Positions 27,071-36,530 of a stretch of DNA of 38,542 bases are shown in pieces. The stretch covers positions 1-38,542 of the forward strand of contig JANBTH010000086.1 of NCBI GenBank assembly GCA_027578815.1, read 5' to 3'. The position numbers and the translations under genes are program-made. The first letter of the stretch is position 1. Every line of letters begins with the position of its first letter. The notes beneath the pieces are model-generated. The model made no database searches. It had not been told where the DNA came from and saw nothing but the letters and a program-made list of their open reading frames with translations. Source of the DNA: Coemansia sp. RSA 1804 (taxonomy: Eukaryota; Kickxellomycota; Kickxellomycetes; Kickxellales; Kickxellaceae).

Positions 27071-28674
27071 ATGGTACGCTTATTTTAATGGATTCATCGT
27101 GGTTCTAGAAAGCAGAGGGGGGCAAAAGCGCATCCAGACTTGGTGTCCGACGCGTGGTCTCTGGAATAGCTGTTTGAGACAATGGATAGAGGGATGAACG
27201 GATGGATGCGGGCCAGATATCTTTTTATTTTGGATGGATGCGTGATGGTGGATGCATACGTTACAGTTAAAGGCGTTCAAGAGAAAGCGCTGCATCTATC
27301 TTTTATTTGTGTATTTGATGTGCCTGTGGAATCTTATTTATCCAACTGCAGACATTCGGAGCGCCATGAGCACTAATTTAAAATGAGCTTGCATCTTCCA
27401 AACTCTGGCTGTTTGCATACCTTTGTTTAACTTTAATTACCACTTTGTAGTCCAAGAAAGCCGGAAAGGTCAAGGCCCCAGAGGCAAACATTTCTTTTGG
27501 TCCTCAGGTCAAGCCTGGAGAGCTCGTCTTTGGCGTTGCTCACATCTATGCGTCTAGCAACGATACCTTTATCCATGTTACCGATCTCTCTGGCCGTGAA
27601 ACTATTGTGCGCGTCACTGGTACGTATTTCAAGCGATTTATTGTTCTTGTCGTTAACCACTGCTTTGTCTCTAATCGTCTTTTCGCGCTGAGAGGATTTC
27701 TCAAATGCTTTCATATTATGCTGTGTATTCCGTTCTGTCTTTTCCTATAAGGAAAGCGGGCTATTTGGATAGATAGTTAGCAGAGAGCGGCAGTGTTCTA
27801 TTTCTCCCCGGTTTTTGACTCTTTTTGATATTCCCCTGAAAATGCGGTCCGCAGTTTAGCAACTTGGCTTGTAAATGGTCTTGCAGATGTGTCTACATTG
27901 TTCTTGTCTGTTACGCCTGTTGCTTTGATGCGTGCTTATACGTGTCGAGTTTACTTTTGCATGGGCGACCAAGAACATTGTGGTACATGAATCATCCATA
28001 CAGTGGATGGTTTTCTGCGTTGTTAGATGCGATGTGGAGTGCTTTGATGGTATGGGCTGTTTTGTTAACAACTCCTGCCAACAAAGCCCCCAGCGACCAG
28101 TGTCTTCGTTGTGGGTTTAAAGAGTTAGAGAACGTGGAGTTGGACATTATTCTGCCATCATTGGTGTTTGCATGTGTTTTGACACAGCACAAGCACTTTT
28201 TGGTATCTGTTGCAATCTATCCAGACGCGTTTCATCCATACAAGATATGTGGAGGGAACGTGTATTCGGCATGATGCTAGCGGCAGACGAAGGGACTAGT
28301 GGTGATACACATACTCTTTTCTATGCCCATCGACCGCACTGCCTCGCTCACTTTTTTGCTAACCTGGCTCTCTAACATTGTGATGTATAGGTGGTATGAA
28401 GGTCAAGAGCGACCGCGATGAGTCGTCTCCCTACGCTGCTATGCTGGCTGCCCAGGATGTTGCAGTCCGCTGCAAGGAGCTTGGCATCACTGCTCTCCAC
28501 GTGAAGATCCGTGCCATGGGTGGAACCCGCACCAAGAACCCCGGCCCTGGTGGACAGTCTGCTCTGCGTGCCCTTGCTCGTGCTGATATGAAGATTGGCC
28601 GTATTGAGGACTGCACTCCTATTCCTACCGATTCGACTCGCAGAAAGGGTGGTCGCCGTGGTCGCCGTCTGTAA
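27071..28674 (+). CDS. RPS14: Small-subunit ribosomal protein uS11 (RPS14)
   Basis: The exons are 27071-27073 (ATG only), 27451-27619 and 28391-28674, giving 151 residues, exactly the length of human uS11. Introns run 27074-27450 (GTACGC..GTAG, 377 bp) and 27620-28390 (GTACGT..ATAG, 771 bp); the second splits the GGT codon of VTGGMKVK. uS11 sits on the 40S platform and is needed for late pre-rRNA cleavage. Seen: KKAGKVKAPEANISFGPQV, GELVFGVAHIYASSNDTFIHVTDLSG, the SSPYAAMLAAQDVA block, and the invariant tail PIPTDSTRRKGGRRGRRL. The isolated start codon is inferred from the need for an N-terminal Met and the exact splice phase. TAF9 is convergent downstream. Confidence 0.96.
27074..27450 (+). 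other. First intron of uS11 (377 bp)
   Basis: The intron directly follows the start codon. It contains GGATGGATGCG twice (27200-27210 and 27232-27242), also present once in the eS8 first intron. The surrounding sequence is rich in GGATG/GATGG words. No snoRNA with paired C and D boxes was found. Confidence 0.6.
27620..28390 (+). other. Second intron of uS11 (771 bp)
   Basis: It is one of the two longest introns in the window. It contains no ATG-started frame that looks like a protein; the longest open frame begins at a TTG. CTGA words occur near 27694 and 27835 but lack a matching RTGATGA partner, so no C/D snoRNA is called. An H/ACA RNA cannot be judged without folding. Confidence 0.5.
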
Positions 28675-28934
28675 GCAGCAGCAGCTTTGCGGGAGAAAGC
28701 GAATATCTGCCCCCTTTATTGTTGCTTTCTTCTTACGCTCGTTTGATGTTGTCTTCTTACGGAATAAAAATGACTTGTTTATTGAGCTGTTTCAGCTAGA
28801 AGGTGAGGGGCTTCGGGATTTTTACAGACAGCAGGCGAGAATGTGTGGAAATTTCTGTGTTTATTATGTAAATTCAAATATTTATTTCCATAAACAAAAA
28901 GATAAAATCTGGCAGTTTTTGAGTATGGTCACAT

Positions 28935-29381
28935 TTATACGATAGAGTGTGTGCCTGTTTCTGCCGGCTCTTCTGCGTTTTTGCGCCGCTCGGGAACAAT
29001 ATGGAAGTTAACGCCTGTAAGCGTATACTTCTCTGGAGGCAGACGAACGCCGTACTTTTCAGGAATCAAAGGAAGCGGATGCTTGTTCCGCTCTTCGGCC
29101 AGCTCCAAAAGAAACTCCTTTTCTGGGGGCGATGCAAACGAATAGTTCACCCTGCCCTGAATTGCTAGACGCACATCCTCCATGTCAATGTCAGGCTTCT
29201 TTGCATGCTCAGCATATACCAGAGCATCCTGCAGTACATCGACAGTGTACTTGTGCGAAAACTCTAGAAGCTGATTGATGACGCTTGGGTCACAGTCCTC
29301 GACCCCATGGGACTGCAGAAGCAACGCCATAATCTTGTAGTCCCGCGGTGTCTCTTCTGGCTTGTTGGGAGTCTCCTCCAT
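28935..29381 (-). CDS. TAF9: Transcription initiation factor TFIID/SAGA subunit TAF9
   Basis: The 148-residue protein starts at the ATG at 29381-29379; the open frame continues upstream to a GTG but without ATG. TAF9 has an H3-like histone fold and pairs with TAF6 in TFIID and SAGA. The fold is seen in PRDYKIMALLLQSHGVEDCDPSVINQLLEF (written in part), with the helix YTVDVLQDALVYAEHA and the DIDMEDVRLAIQ block. The conserved extension follows, with P-x-KEFLLELAEERNKHPLP and the YTLTGVNF motif. Length is close to yeast Taf9. It is divergent from CDC20 and convergent with uS11. Confidence 0.94.
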   Translation of the reverse strand: MEETPNKPEETPRDYKIMALLLQSHGVEDCDPSVINQLLEFSHKYTVDVLQDALVYAEHAKKPDIDMEDVRLAIQGRVNYSFASPPEKEFLLELAEERNKHPLPLIPEKYGVRLPPEKYTLTGVNFHIVPERRKNAEEPAETGTHSIV

Positions 29382-29816
29382 CGCAAACAAGATATGCGTG
29401 TTTAAGGTAATCAAGATAAAAAAGAACGGAGGATAACTCACTGTTTACTTGGTTAAACCACTGACAGGATTTCGACTTTGAGTTTTGACAGGCCCGCTTG
29501 AGACATGCAAAATACGATAGCCAATCAACAATTATTATCTATGGGTATATCATGTGCGGTGATTGTTTTCAGGCTATTGTTTACTTTAACTTTCCTTCCT
29601 TTTGTGGATATTATTGTAAACAAAATAAAGCACAACAAGCTTCTGGTGAGCTTAGAAAGATGTGTCTCTTCTCTTCTTGCTTTCCTTTTCTTTTATAAAA
29701 CGTTGTGTTTTGTAGCTTGTTGCTCTTTCTTTTCCGGCTATTTATTCACTCGCTTTTAATTTACAACCCGCCCTTATTACACCTGCTTCTTTTTTTTGTC
29801 TGACTATAAACTAGCC
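29382..29816. promoter_or_regulatory. Divergent promoter region TAF9 / CDC20 with three forkhead-type sites
   Basis: The 435-bp spacer holds GTAAACA cores at 29442-29448 (minus), 29578-29584 (minus) and 29616-29622 (plus, followed by AAA). The right part is T-rich. An 84-codon hydrophobic ATG frame (29505-29759) overlaps these sites and is probably a by-product of the T-rich sequence. Confidence 0.5.
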
Positions 29817-31349
29817 ATGTCTGCTGACCAGTCTGCCAAGGGGTCGTTTGGCCCAATCACTCCTGCACAGGCCAAGGTGTCGAGTAGATCGCTCAAAGAT
29901 GACCGGTCGGCACACTTTCCTTCTCCACGCACAATGAGCAAACAGACTGTGGGCAATAGCGATGTTGTAGGCCCAGCACCCAGGAGCTCTGCAGGGCCAC
30001 CTTCGCCACGTATGAAAAAGTCAAAAGCTACGCAGTACGATCGCTTCATTCCAAATCGTAACGCGATGGATATTGCTTCTTCACAGTTCAATATTGCACG
30101 CTCTGATAGTGAACAGCCTCTCGACGGCGCAACCATTGCTTACCATGAAGAGGTGGCTCGTGCGTGTGGGGTGTCGCTTAACAAGCGCATTTTAGCCTTC
30201 AAGGAGGAAGCACCCACAAGCGAAAAAGACGACCTGCGACAGGTATATAGCCGACCAGTGCTGAAAACCAACACAGCCGCAACAACAACGCGCCGCATTC
30301 TCACCACGCCCGAAAGGATTCTTGATGCACCAGGTCTGGTTGATGACTATTATCTCAACCTTGTTGATTGGTCTATCAGCAACAGCCTTGCAATTGGCCT
30401 GGAGCAGGCTGTGTATTTGTGGAATGCCAGTACTGGCGACGTCAACAAATTGTGCGAGCTTGATGGTAGCTCTTATATAGCCAGCGTGAAATGGACTGCT
30501 GATGGATCCTATCTCGCCATTGGCACTAGTGAAGGCGATGTTCAGATCTGGGACGCCGAGTCGCAGAGCAAGATCCGCACAATGGCAGGCCATCAAGCTC
30601 GGGTGGGTGTGCTGTCGTGGGAGCGCCACCTTGTATCGTCTGGTTGTCGCGATGGGAGCATCTGGAACCATGACGTGCGTGTTGCCGATCATAAGGTTGC
30701 GGAACTGGTAGCCCATGTCAACGAGGTCTGTGGCCTTACATGGCGCTCTGACGGGGCACTGCTTGCAAGTGGTGGCAATGACAATCTGGTCAATATTTGG
30801 GATGCGCGCTCATCCATACCAAAGTTTACAAAGACACAGCACACTGCTGCGGTTCGAGCGCTGGCATGGAGCCCTTGGCAGCTCAACTTGCTTGCCAGTG
30901 GCGGAGGCTCTTACGACAGACACGTTCATTTCTGGAATACTACGACCACTGCTCGTCTTAACTCGATTGACACCCGATCTCAGGTAACTTCGATCCAGTG
31001 GTCTAGCGAATATCGAGAACTTGTCACTTCGCATGGTTTCCCGCACCATCACCTGGCACTTTGGAGCTATCCTTCTTTAAACGAGGTTGTGGATATTCCT
31101 GCCCATGACACGCGTGTTCTCCATTCCTCCTTATCGCCAGACGGTCAGACACTTGCGACCGCTGCATGCGATGGAAGCCTAAAGCTCTGGCGCATCTTCG
31201 AGTCTCGCACCAAGTCGGCCAAGGGCAAAAAGTCAGAAGGGGTGTCGGCAGGATCGTCGGTTGCCACAACCACTCTTTCTGGAACTTCATCCGCACCTAG
31301 GACTGGATTGGGCATTCCCGACATGTCAAGACCCTCATATATCCGCTAG
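29817..31349 (+). CDS. CDC20: APC/C activator CDC20 (Fizzy/Slp1)
   Basis: The 510-residue protein starts at the ATG at 29817. CDC20 brings substrates to the anaphase-promoting complex and is the target of the spindle checkpoint. Seen: a Ser/Pro-rich N-terminus, the C-box DRFIPNR (75-81), NKRILAFKEEAP, a possible Mad2-binding stretch around QVYSRPVLK, and the linker RRILTTPERILDAPGLVDDYYLNLVDW that precedes the propeller (quoted only in part by family). Seven WD40 blades follow, with GNDNLVNIWDARS and AWSPWQLNLLASGGGSYDRH being diagnostic. The protein ends in the IR tail (SYIR) that docks on APC3. I saw no KEN box. CDC20 is preferred over Cdh1 because of the DDYYLNLVDW block and overall similarity. 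Confidence 0.94.
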   Translation: MSADQSAKGSFGPITPAQAKVSSRSLKDDRSAHFPSPRTMSKQTVGNSDVVGPAPRSSAGPPSPRMKKSKATQYDRFIPNRNAMDIASSQFNIARSDSEQPLDGATIAYHEEVARACGVSLNKRILAFKEEAPTSEKDDLRQVYSRPVLKTNTAATTTRRILTTPERILDAPGLVDDYYLNLVDWSISNSLAIGLEQAVYLWNASTGDVNKLCELDGSSYIASVKWTADGSYLAIGTSEGDVQIWDAESQSKIRTMAGHQARVGVLSWERHLVSSGCRDGSIWNHDVRVADHKVAELVAHVNEVCGLTWRSDGALLASGGNDNLVNIWDARSSIPKFTKTQHTAAVRALAWSPWQLNLLASGGGSYDRHVHFWNTTTTARLNSIDTRSQVTSIQWSSEYRELVTSHGFPHHHLALWSYPSLNEVVDIPAHDTRVLHSSLSPDGQTLATAACDGSLKLWRIFESRTKSAKGKKSEGVSAGSSVATTTLSGTSSAPRTGLGIPDMSRPSYIR

Positions 31350-31636
31350 CTGGTTTTTGCTGTGTTTGGCATGTTGCGTTTTTTTTTATTTTCTCAGCCT
31401 TGTGTAAATTAAATCGTACCCAAGTCTGTGTGATTACAATCACGCCCACCCAATTTTTTTCGTTTTTTTTTTTGAGAATAGAGCTGACTAACTGACTGAT
31501 CAACCAGCAGTGAAGAATTGTTAATGGCGCTGTCCTAGCTCATCTCTTCTTCTATTATAATAATATTTATCTATTTGTTAGCTTTTGTCTTTACTAGCTG
31601 CTTCTGGTATAGCTATATAACAGATTGGAAGGGAAG
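31350..31636 (+). other. Intergenic: CDC20 3' flank and SDA1 promoter
   Basis: The 287-bp spacer has T runs at 31380-31387 and 31457-31471 and an AGCTCATC word (31537-31544) resembling part of the reverse PAC box of ribosome-biogenesis genes. This PAC match is imperfect. Confidence 0.35.
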
Positions 31637-34012
31637 ATGGTGCGCAGAGACAGAGCCACGCAGCTTCTCAACAACCTGCCTCAGCTGCAAAACCTTATCA
31701 AACGTGATCCGCCCTCATACCAAGAGGAGTTCCAGCAGCAGCTGCATCATTTTGAGGCATCCCTAGCCATCTTTGAACTAAAGCCCGAAGAGGAAGCAAA
31801 GGAGTTTGGCGAGCTTATCAACTTTGTTGCACAAGTCGCAAAATGCTATCCAGAGCAGTGTTCGCAGTTTCCAACACAGATCATCAATCTTTTGCAGCGG
31901 CATTACCAGGTTCTCAACGCAGACCTGAGAAAGGCGGTCGTTCAGGCGCTGATTCTACTACGTAATCGCGGCGTTGTCGCAAATATTCACGTCATACCGC
32001 TGTTCTTCACTCTATTTAGGTGCCATGATAAAGCGCTTAGAAAGTTGCTGTACACCCACATCGTAAATGATGTCAAGCTGGCAAACAAGGGGAAGCACCG
32101 CAACCACAAGCTCAACAAGACGCTGCAGGGATTCATGTATACGATGCTGACAGCAGCAGATGCGCAGGACAAGCACGGCGAGGGTGCAATTGCAGCAAAG
32201 AAGAGTCTTGACGTGTGTATTGAGCTCTACCGCAAAAACATATGGACCGATGCAAAGGCAGTGAACGTCATTGTCCAAGCGTCCTTTTCGCCGATTACAA
32301 AGATCATGGTGACTGCGGTCCAGTTCTTCCTTAGTCCTCAAAAGAAGAGCAAGAATGGTGATGAGTCAGAGTCGGAGGCTGAGGAAGGCGAAAAGGCATC
32401 AATGAGTCGGAAAAACGTCCAGCTGGTTCTTCACCAAAGTAAAATTAACAAGAAAACAAGGCATCGCAAGCGACTTCTCGAAAAGGCAAACCGGGCTCGC
32501 AAGATAATCCAAGCCAGAGACGAGGGCACCGTTGATGATAGCAATAACATGAGTAAGAACAAGGGCCCGCCAGTGACATTCGACGTTTTAAGTCTGGTCC
32601 ACGATCCTCAAGGGTTTGCTGAAAAACTTTTTGCCCGTGTTCACAACTCGGCAGTGGCAACCAAGCGCGGCGGAAGCACTGTTGATCGGTTCGAGGTTCG
32701 GCTGCTTCTTCTAAAGCTGGTATCGAGGCTGGTCGGACACCATCAGCTACAGCTAATTCCCTTTTACCCATTCCTTCAGCGCTATCTTCAGCCGCACCAG
32801 GTGGAGGTGACCCAAATCCTTGCTTCGCTAGCCACGGCCTCACATGCTTTCACGCCCCCCGACGTACTGCAGCCACTTATACGCACGGTTGCGGACAACT
32901 TTGTGTCAGACCACTGTTCTCCTGAGGTGATGTGCGCGGGTCTCAACACGATCCGCGCAATCGCAGCCCGTCAGCCGCTCGCAATCGAGTCGGATCTGCT
33001 AAATGACCTCATCTTGTATCGCAAGCACAGGGACAGGGGTGTGATGATGGCAGCACGTAGTCTTCTTATGCTCTACCGCCAGTTGAATCCTGAAATGCTC
33101 CATCGTCGCGATAGAGGCCGTGAGGCGACACTGAATCTTCTTAATGGCAATGCAGAGAAGCCCCTGCTCAGATTTGGCGAGGTTCGCGTGGCTGAAGGCG
33201 TCGATGGTGGTGAGCTACTTGAGGAGTATAGCGATGCTGACGATGGCAGTGAAAGCGACAATGACAGCGACAGTGCTTGCTCCAGCGAAGAGGAGACAGC
33301 ACAGCAATTGGAAACCGGCTCAGAACTTGAGGCCACTGATGATGAGGCTTTAAGTAGTGATACCGATAGCCTTGGCGAAGATGAGAATGAGCAATCTGAT
33401 GTGGAAGGCGTGCTGAAAGAGGAAGAGAGCGCTGACAGCTCCATAAAAACACCAAAGCAAGGTGCTATCCGTGTGGATATGATCAGACCCTTGACTGACG
33501 AGGACTTTGCTCGGATAAGCCGTCTTAAGAAGCTGAGGAGCTCTGGCAAACTTCCTATCAAAGGGCGCAAGCGCAAAGCGGAGACTGACCTGCTCGAGGA
33601 TGATAGCGACGATGACGATACAATGGCGTCTGCGCGTGTGGGTGATGGCGACGGCGACGGCGACGGCAACAGCGGTGTGTCGGCATCGGATGAGGAAGAC
33701 GAAAAGGAATATCTAGATGAGGGCGATATCCTTGGAGACTACCACACACGCCGCCGTCGCAGAAAGGCAACATACGAAGAGCGCACGCAATCTATCATGG
33801 CTGGCCGCGAGGGTCGCGACAAGTTTGGCAGTAAGAAGGCAAAACGTGAGAAGGATGGGCGCAGCTTGTCCAACAAGGAGAAGCGCAAAACAAAGGACTT
33901 TAGGATGATATCGCACAAACGCAGCGTTGTTTCCAAAGGCAAGCGGAGTCTGGTTCAAAAGCGCCATGAGCTGCGCAAGCATGTCACCAAACAGAAGAAG
34001 AAGGGTTTCTAG
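31637..34012 (+). CDS. SDA1: SDA1, 60S ribosome biogenesis and nuclear export factor
   Basis: The 791-residue protein starts at the ATG at 31637 (an upstream TTG in frame is ignored). SDA1 is a nuclear/nucleolar HEAT-repeat protein of pre-60S particles. The N-terminal SDA1 domain shows LPQLQNLIKRDPPSYQEEF, a signature block, then RHYQVLNADLRKAVVQALILLRN and LFRCHDKALRKLLYTHIVND. The middle has KMYRLNP-like RSLLMLYRQLNPEMLHRRDRG. A long acidic Asp/Glu/Ser region (about residues 530-690) includes a short GGCGAC microsatellite (33647-33667). The C-terminus is Lys/Arg-rich with the conserved TYEERTQSIMAGREGRDKFG and ends RHELRKHVTKQKKKGF, typical of SDA1. Length is close to yeast Sda1 (767). No introns. 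Confidence 0.96.
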   Translation: MVRRDRATQLLNNLPQLQNLIKRDPPSYQEEFQQQLHHFEASLAIFELKPEEEAKEFGELINFVAQVAKCYPEQCSQFPTQIINLLQRHYQVLNADLRKAVVQALILLRNRGVVANIHVIPLFFTLFRCHDKALRKLLYTHIVNDVKLANKGKHRNHKLNKTLQGFMYTMLTAADAQDKHGEGAIAAKKSLDVCIELYRKNIWTDAKAVNVIVQASFSPITKIMVTAVQFFLSPQKKSKNGDESESEAEEGEKASMSRKNVQLVLHQSKINKKTRHRKRLLEKANRARKIIQARDEGTVDDSNNMSKNKGPPVTFDVLSLVHDPQGFAEKLFARVHNSAVATKRGGSTVDRFEVRLLLLKLVSRLVGHHQLQLIPFYPFLQRYLQPHQVEVTQILASLATASHAFTPPDVLQPLIRTVADNFVSDHCSPEVMCAGLNTIRAIAARQPLAIESDLLNDLILYRKHRDRGVMMAARSLLMLYRQLNPEMLHRRDRGREATLNLLNGNAEKPLLRFGEVRVAEGVDGGELLEEYSDADDGSESDNDSDSACSSEEETAQQLETGSELEATDDEALSSDTDSLGEDENEQSDVEGVLKEEESADSSIKTPKQGAIRVDMIRPLTDEDFARISRLKKLRSSGKLPIKGRKRKAETDLLEDDSDDDDTMASARVGDGDGDGDGNSGVSASDEEDEKEYLDEGDILGDYHTRRRRRKATYEERTQSIMAGREGRDKFGSKKAKREKDGRSLSNKEKRKTKDFRMISHKRSVVSKGKRSLVQKRHELRKHVTKQKKKGF

Positions 34013-34170
34013 GAATGCTGGAAACGACAAGCTGGTTTTTTATGCAAAAAAATTCTCTTGCTTCATTTTTCATTCACAAGTAATCTTTTCCACATAAAAA
34101 CTTTTTTCGTCTTTTTCTCTTTTACAAGATAAACAGTCAATTGGAAGAGTAGATTACAGCGTACATCAAG

Positions 34171-36276
34171 ATGGATCAATCGCCTCTAAAAAGCAAGTCT
34201 GTCGAATTTGACATCTTTGGGTACATTCACAAAACGCGCCAGACGTACGGAATACGCGCCCAGGATTATATGCGGTACCGCCGCTACTGCGCTCATCATC
34301 TTCGCAATGTACGCAAAGCAACAAAGCTGTCGCAGGGATCATCTACTTCGTACAAGCCGATAGTGGTGACTGCCGAAATGGTCTCTGAGGCAAAGCACAT
34401 TGAGATGCTTGTTTTGCAAACAGAGCGTGCGTGGGCATTTGCAATGGATCTCCGTGAGCTGCATTCGCGAACCGAAGAACTGCGGCAACACTATCATCTC
34501 GTTCGTCGACTGAAAGCAGCATGTAAGGCAGGGCGGTACTTGGCTGATGTTGCCCATGCTGTTTGTGATCTCCAGACAGCCCTGGCCGCCTCGGCATACT
34601 GGCTTCAAATGCAAAGCCAGTTGAGGTTTGAGCTGGAGGAATGGGAAGCTGCGATGGATTCTGCTGTGTTTTCACGAGTCATCAGCGAGCAGCTGGCGGT
34701 TTCGGGAAGCTCTGAGCGCTATGCTCTGTGCCACGCAATGATTGAGGAGCTTGATCCAATTGTGCGTCTAGCGGCTTATCAGACAGGCATGAACGAGACT
34801 AATCGCTCTTCAGCCCTGGTCCCCGCGCTAGCATCGCAGTGGTTTGAGTCAAGGATGAAGAGCAACGCATCCCGAGTAGAAAAGCACATTCCTGGCTATG
34901 CGTTGATCACCACATCGCTTGAAACGCTTATGACTGACACCAGCAGTGAAGATACTCGCGGGGAGCTTGTGGATGCGGCCAATGCGAATAAGCTAGTGTG
35001 GCGAGGTGGTGTCGTCGTATTTACCAACAAGGATATTGCCTCTTTGCTGAAAACCGCACAGGGCGCAGTTAGGGACTGCAGTGGCAGCGGTGATACGCAG
35101 CAGAGTCTAGTGGCTGTGGCGGCAGCAGACCCGGCAAGGTTGGAGCCAGTTATCTCTTCTTTCAGGCGGGTCAGAAAGGCAGCACGCCAATGCTATGCAG
35201 ATGGCGTATCAGCAGCAGCAAAGGTTGGATCTTCTGCCTCGGACAAGCTTCTGTCGCCATACGTTGCTATCCAGCTATACAGCACGTACATGCTGCATGC
35301 GGCTTTGGCGGCAAAAAGCATTGGTCGTGCGCAGGCACTTGCGAGCAACAACGACATGGCACTTGATGATCTGGCACCAGCTTTCAGCAAGACAAGCGAA
35401 CCCTGGATGGAAGATCACACTCGATCCTTTGGTGTCGGTGCAAAGAGCATGAAAGGCAAGGCCATACGCACGACCAACACGGCAGGCAAGAAAGGGAAAA
35501 GGGCGCGGATGTTGCCAGAGCCGACAGAGATAGTCATACTCTACGACATGGCCGGGAAAAGCATGGGTCGCTTGAAGAACACCGTGGGGGAGCTCCTGAA
35601 TAGGATCTCACCAGCAGTTGGGCGCACAGTTCAGGCATACAGCTTGATAGAGGAGATAAGCGCAGCTGAGGCATACTACGCTTGCGTTCGTGGCTATTAC
35701 GCGGCAGCACTGCACGCACACGCTCCTCACAAGAAATACGTGGATGCACTAGCACTGCTGGACCATGCACTTAACGAATCCATCCCAAAGGCACAGAAGC
35801 TGGCACTGGCGGTGTCGGAGTCAGAGTCAGAGTCAACTGCAGCAGCATGGGAGCAGACGTTTGTGGTGACCAGCAGCGATCTGTCGCAGGTGAAGGCTAG
35901 GCTTGAGGCAGCCACCGAAAACGTGCGTGGTCTTTGTGCAGCCGCACCAAAAAAGGGCATTGCTGCATCTCGTCGTCAGGCAGCAAGGAAAAGCTGGTAT
36001 GCAGAGCCAGGAGCCCGTCCAAGGATGGTTCCAAACGCAATGACAGGGTCGGCTAGCGACAAGAGCAAAGCTTCACTGCCAGCATACATTCCCAACCTAG
36101 TGGATCTGTCAAACCCGGCTTTTGGCGTGGTCCCGATGAAGCCGCTTTTCTACGATCTGGCCGCGCCTTCCATCGACTTTAACATGGACGCGATTGAGGA
36201 GAAGGCTGGAAAGCAGACAGCTAGCAGCGGAAGCAAACTGGGATCCATCATTGGCAGCCTGTGGAGCACGCGTTAG
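34171..36276 (+). CDS. SRP68: Signal recognition particle subunit SRP68
   Basis: This is one exon of 701 residues. SRP68 forms a heterodimer with SRP72 on the S domain of SRP RNA and helps in ER targeting of nascent chains. The N-terminal RNA-binding domain is clear: DYMRYRRYCAHHLRNVRKATKL followed by QG, a family signature, then a helical region with ERAWAFAMDLR. The remainder is TPR-like helices. YDMAGKSMGRLKNTVGELL and the downstream helices fit the SRP72-binding half. The C-terminus (VPMKPLFYDLAAPSIDFNMDAIE) matches the conserved SRP68 tail. A Ser/Glu run (SESESES, about 550-556) comes from a short GAGTCA repeat. The stop overlaps an ACGCGT word that may serve PRI2. Confidence 0.94.
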   Translation: MDQSPLKSKSVEFDIFGYIHKTRQTYGIRAQDYMRYRRYCAHHLRNVRKATKLSQGSSTSYKPIVVTAEMVSEAKHIEMLVLQTERAWAFAMDLRELHSRTEELRQHYHLVRRLKAACKAGRYLADVAHAVCDLQTALAASAYWLQMQSQLRFELEEWEAAMDSAVFSRVISEQLAVSGSSERYALCHAMIEELDPIVRLAAYQTGMNETNRSSALVPALASQWFESRMKSNASRVEKHIPGYALITTSLETLMTDTSSEDTRGELVDAANANKLVWRGGVVVFTNKDIASLLKTAQGAVRDCSGSGDTQQSLVAVAAADPARLEPVISSFRRVRKAARQCYADGVSAAAKVGSSASDKLLSPYVAIQLYSTYMLHAALAAKSIGRAQALASNNDMALDDLAPAFSKTSEPWMEDHTRSFGVGAKSMKGKAIRTTNTAGKKGKRARMLPEPTEIVILYDMAGKSMGRLKNTVGELLNRISPAVGRTVQAYSLIEEISAAEAYYACVRGYYAAALHAHAPHKKYVDALALLDHALNESIPKAQKLALAVSESESESTAAAWEQTFVVTSSDLSQVKARLEAATENVRGLCAAAPKKGIAASRRQAARKSWYAEPGARPRMVPNAMTGSASDKSKASLPAYIPNLVDLSNPAFGVVPMKPLFYDLAAPSIDFNMDAIEEKAGKQTASSGSKLGSIIGSLWSTR

Positions 36277-36530
36277 ATGCGAATCAGGAGCGAAAAGCTT
36301 GTTCTGTTGTGTGTGGGGGCTCTTTTTGGCGCATAAAGCAATATTAAAAATAAAAGTAAACAAAAGTTCACCATTCCTTTCCCCCAAGGCCATCAACGCT
36401 AGAGGGAGGGCGATTGAGCCTCTTACACTCGCTCACTCGAGTTTATTTATTTTATTTATTGATTTATCTAATATAAATCGGGATTGATTTAAAGAATCGC
36501 AGACAGGTAGCACTTGTACAATATAATACA
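36277..36530 (+). promoter_or_regulatory. SRP68-PRI2 spacer with cell-cycle-type sites
   Basis: It contains TTTGGCGC (36325-36332), a consensus E2F-like site 198 bp before the PRI2 ATG, and GTAAACA (36356-36362). An ACGCGT (MCB) lies just upstream at 36268-36273, inside the last codons of SRP68. Yeast PRI2 is MBF-regulated; the role here is inferred. Confidence 0.45.

Noticed and set aside
27620..28390. Possible intronic C/D snoRNA in the uS11 second intron
   Set aside because: CTGA words exist but no RTGATGA box at proper distance; folding would be needed for H/ACA types.
29505..29759. 84-codon hydrophobic ATG frame in the CDC20 promoter
   Set aside because: T-rich promoter sequence gives Leu/Phe-rich frames; it overlaps the forkhead-type sites and resembles no known protein.
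30192..30716. 174-codon minus-strand frame
   Set aside because: It is antisense to the CDC20 propeller with no family resemblance.
33073..33669. 198-codon minus-strand frame, Ser/Pro-rich
   Set aside because: It is antisense to the acidic Asp/Ser region of SDA1; its composition is the mirror of that repeat-rich coding sequence.
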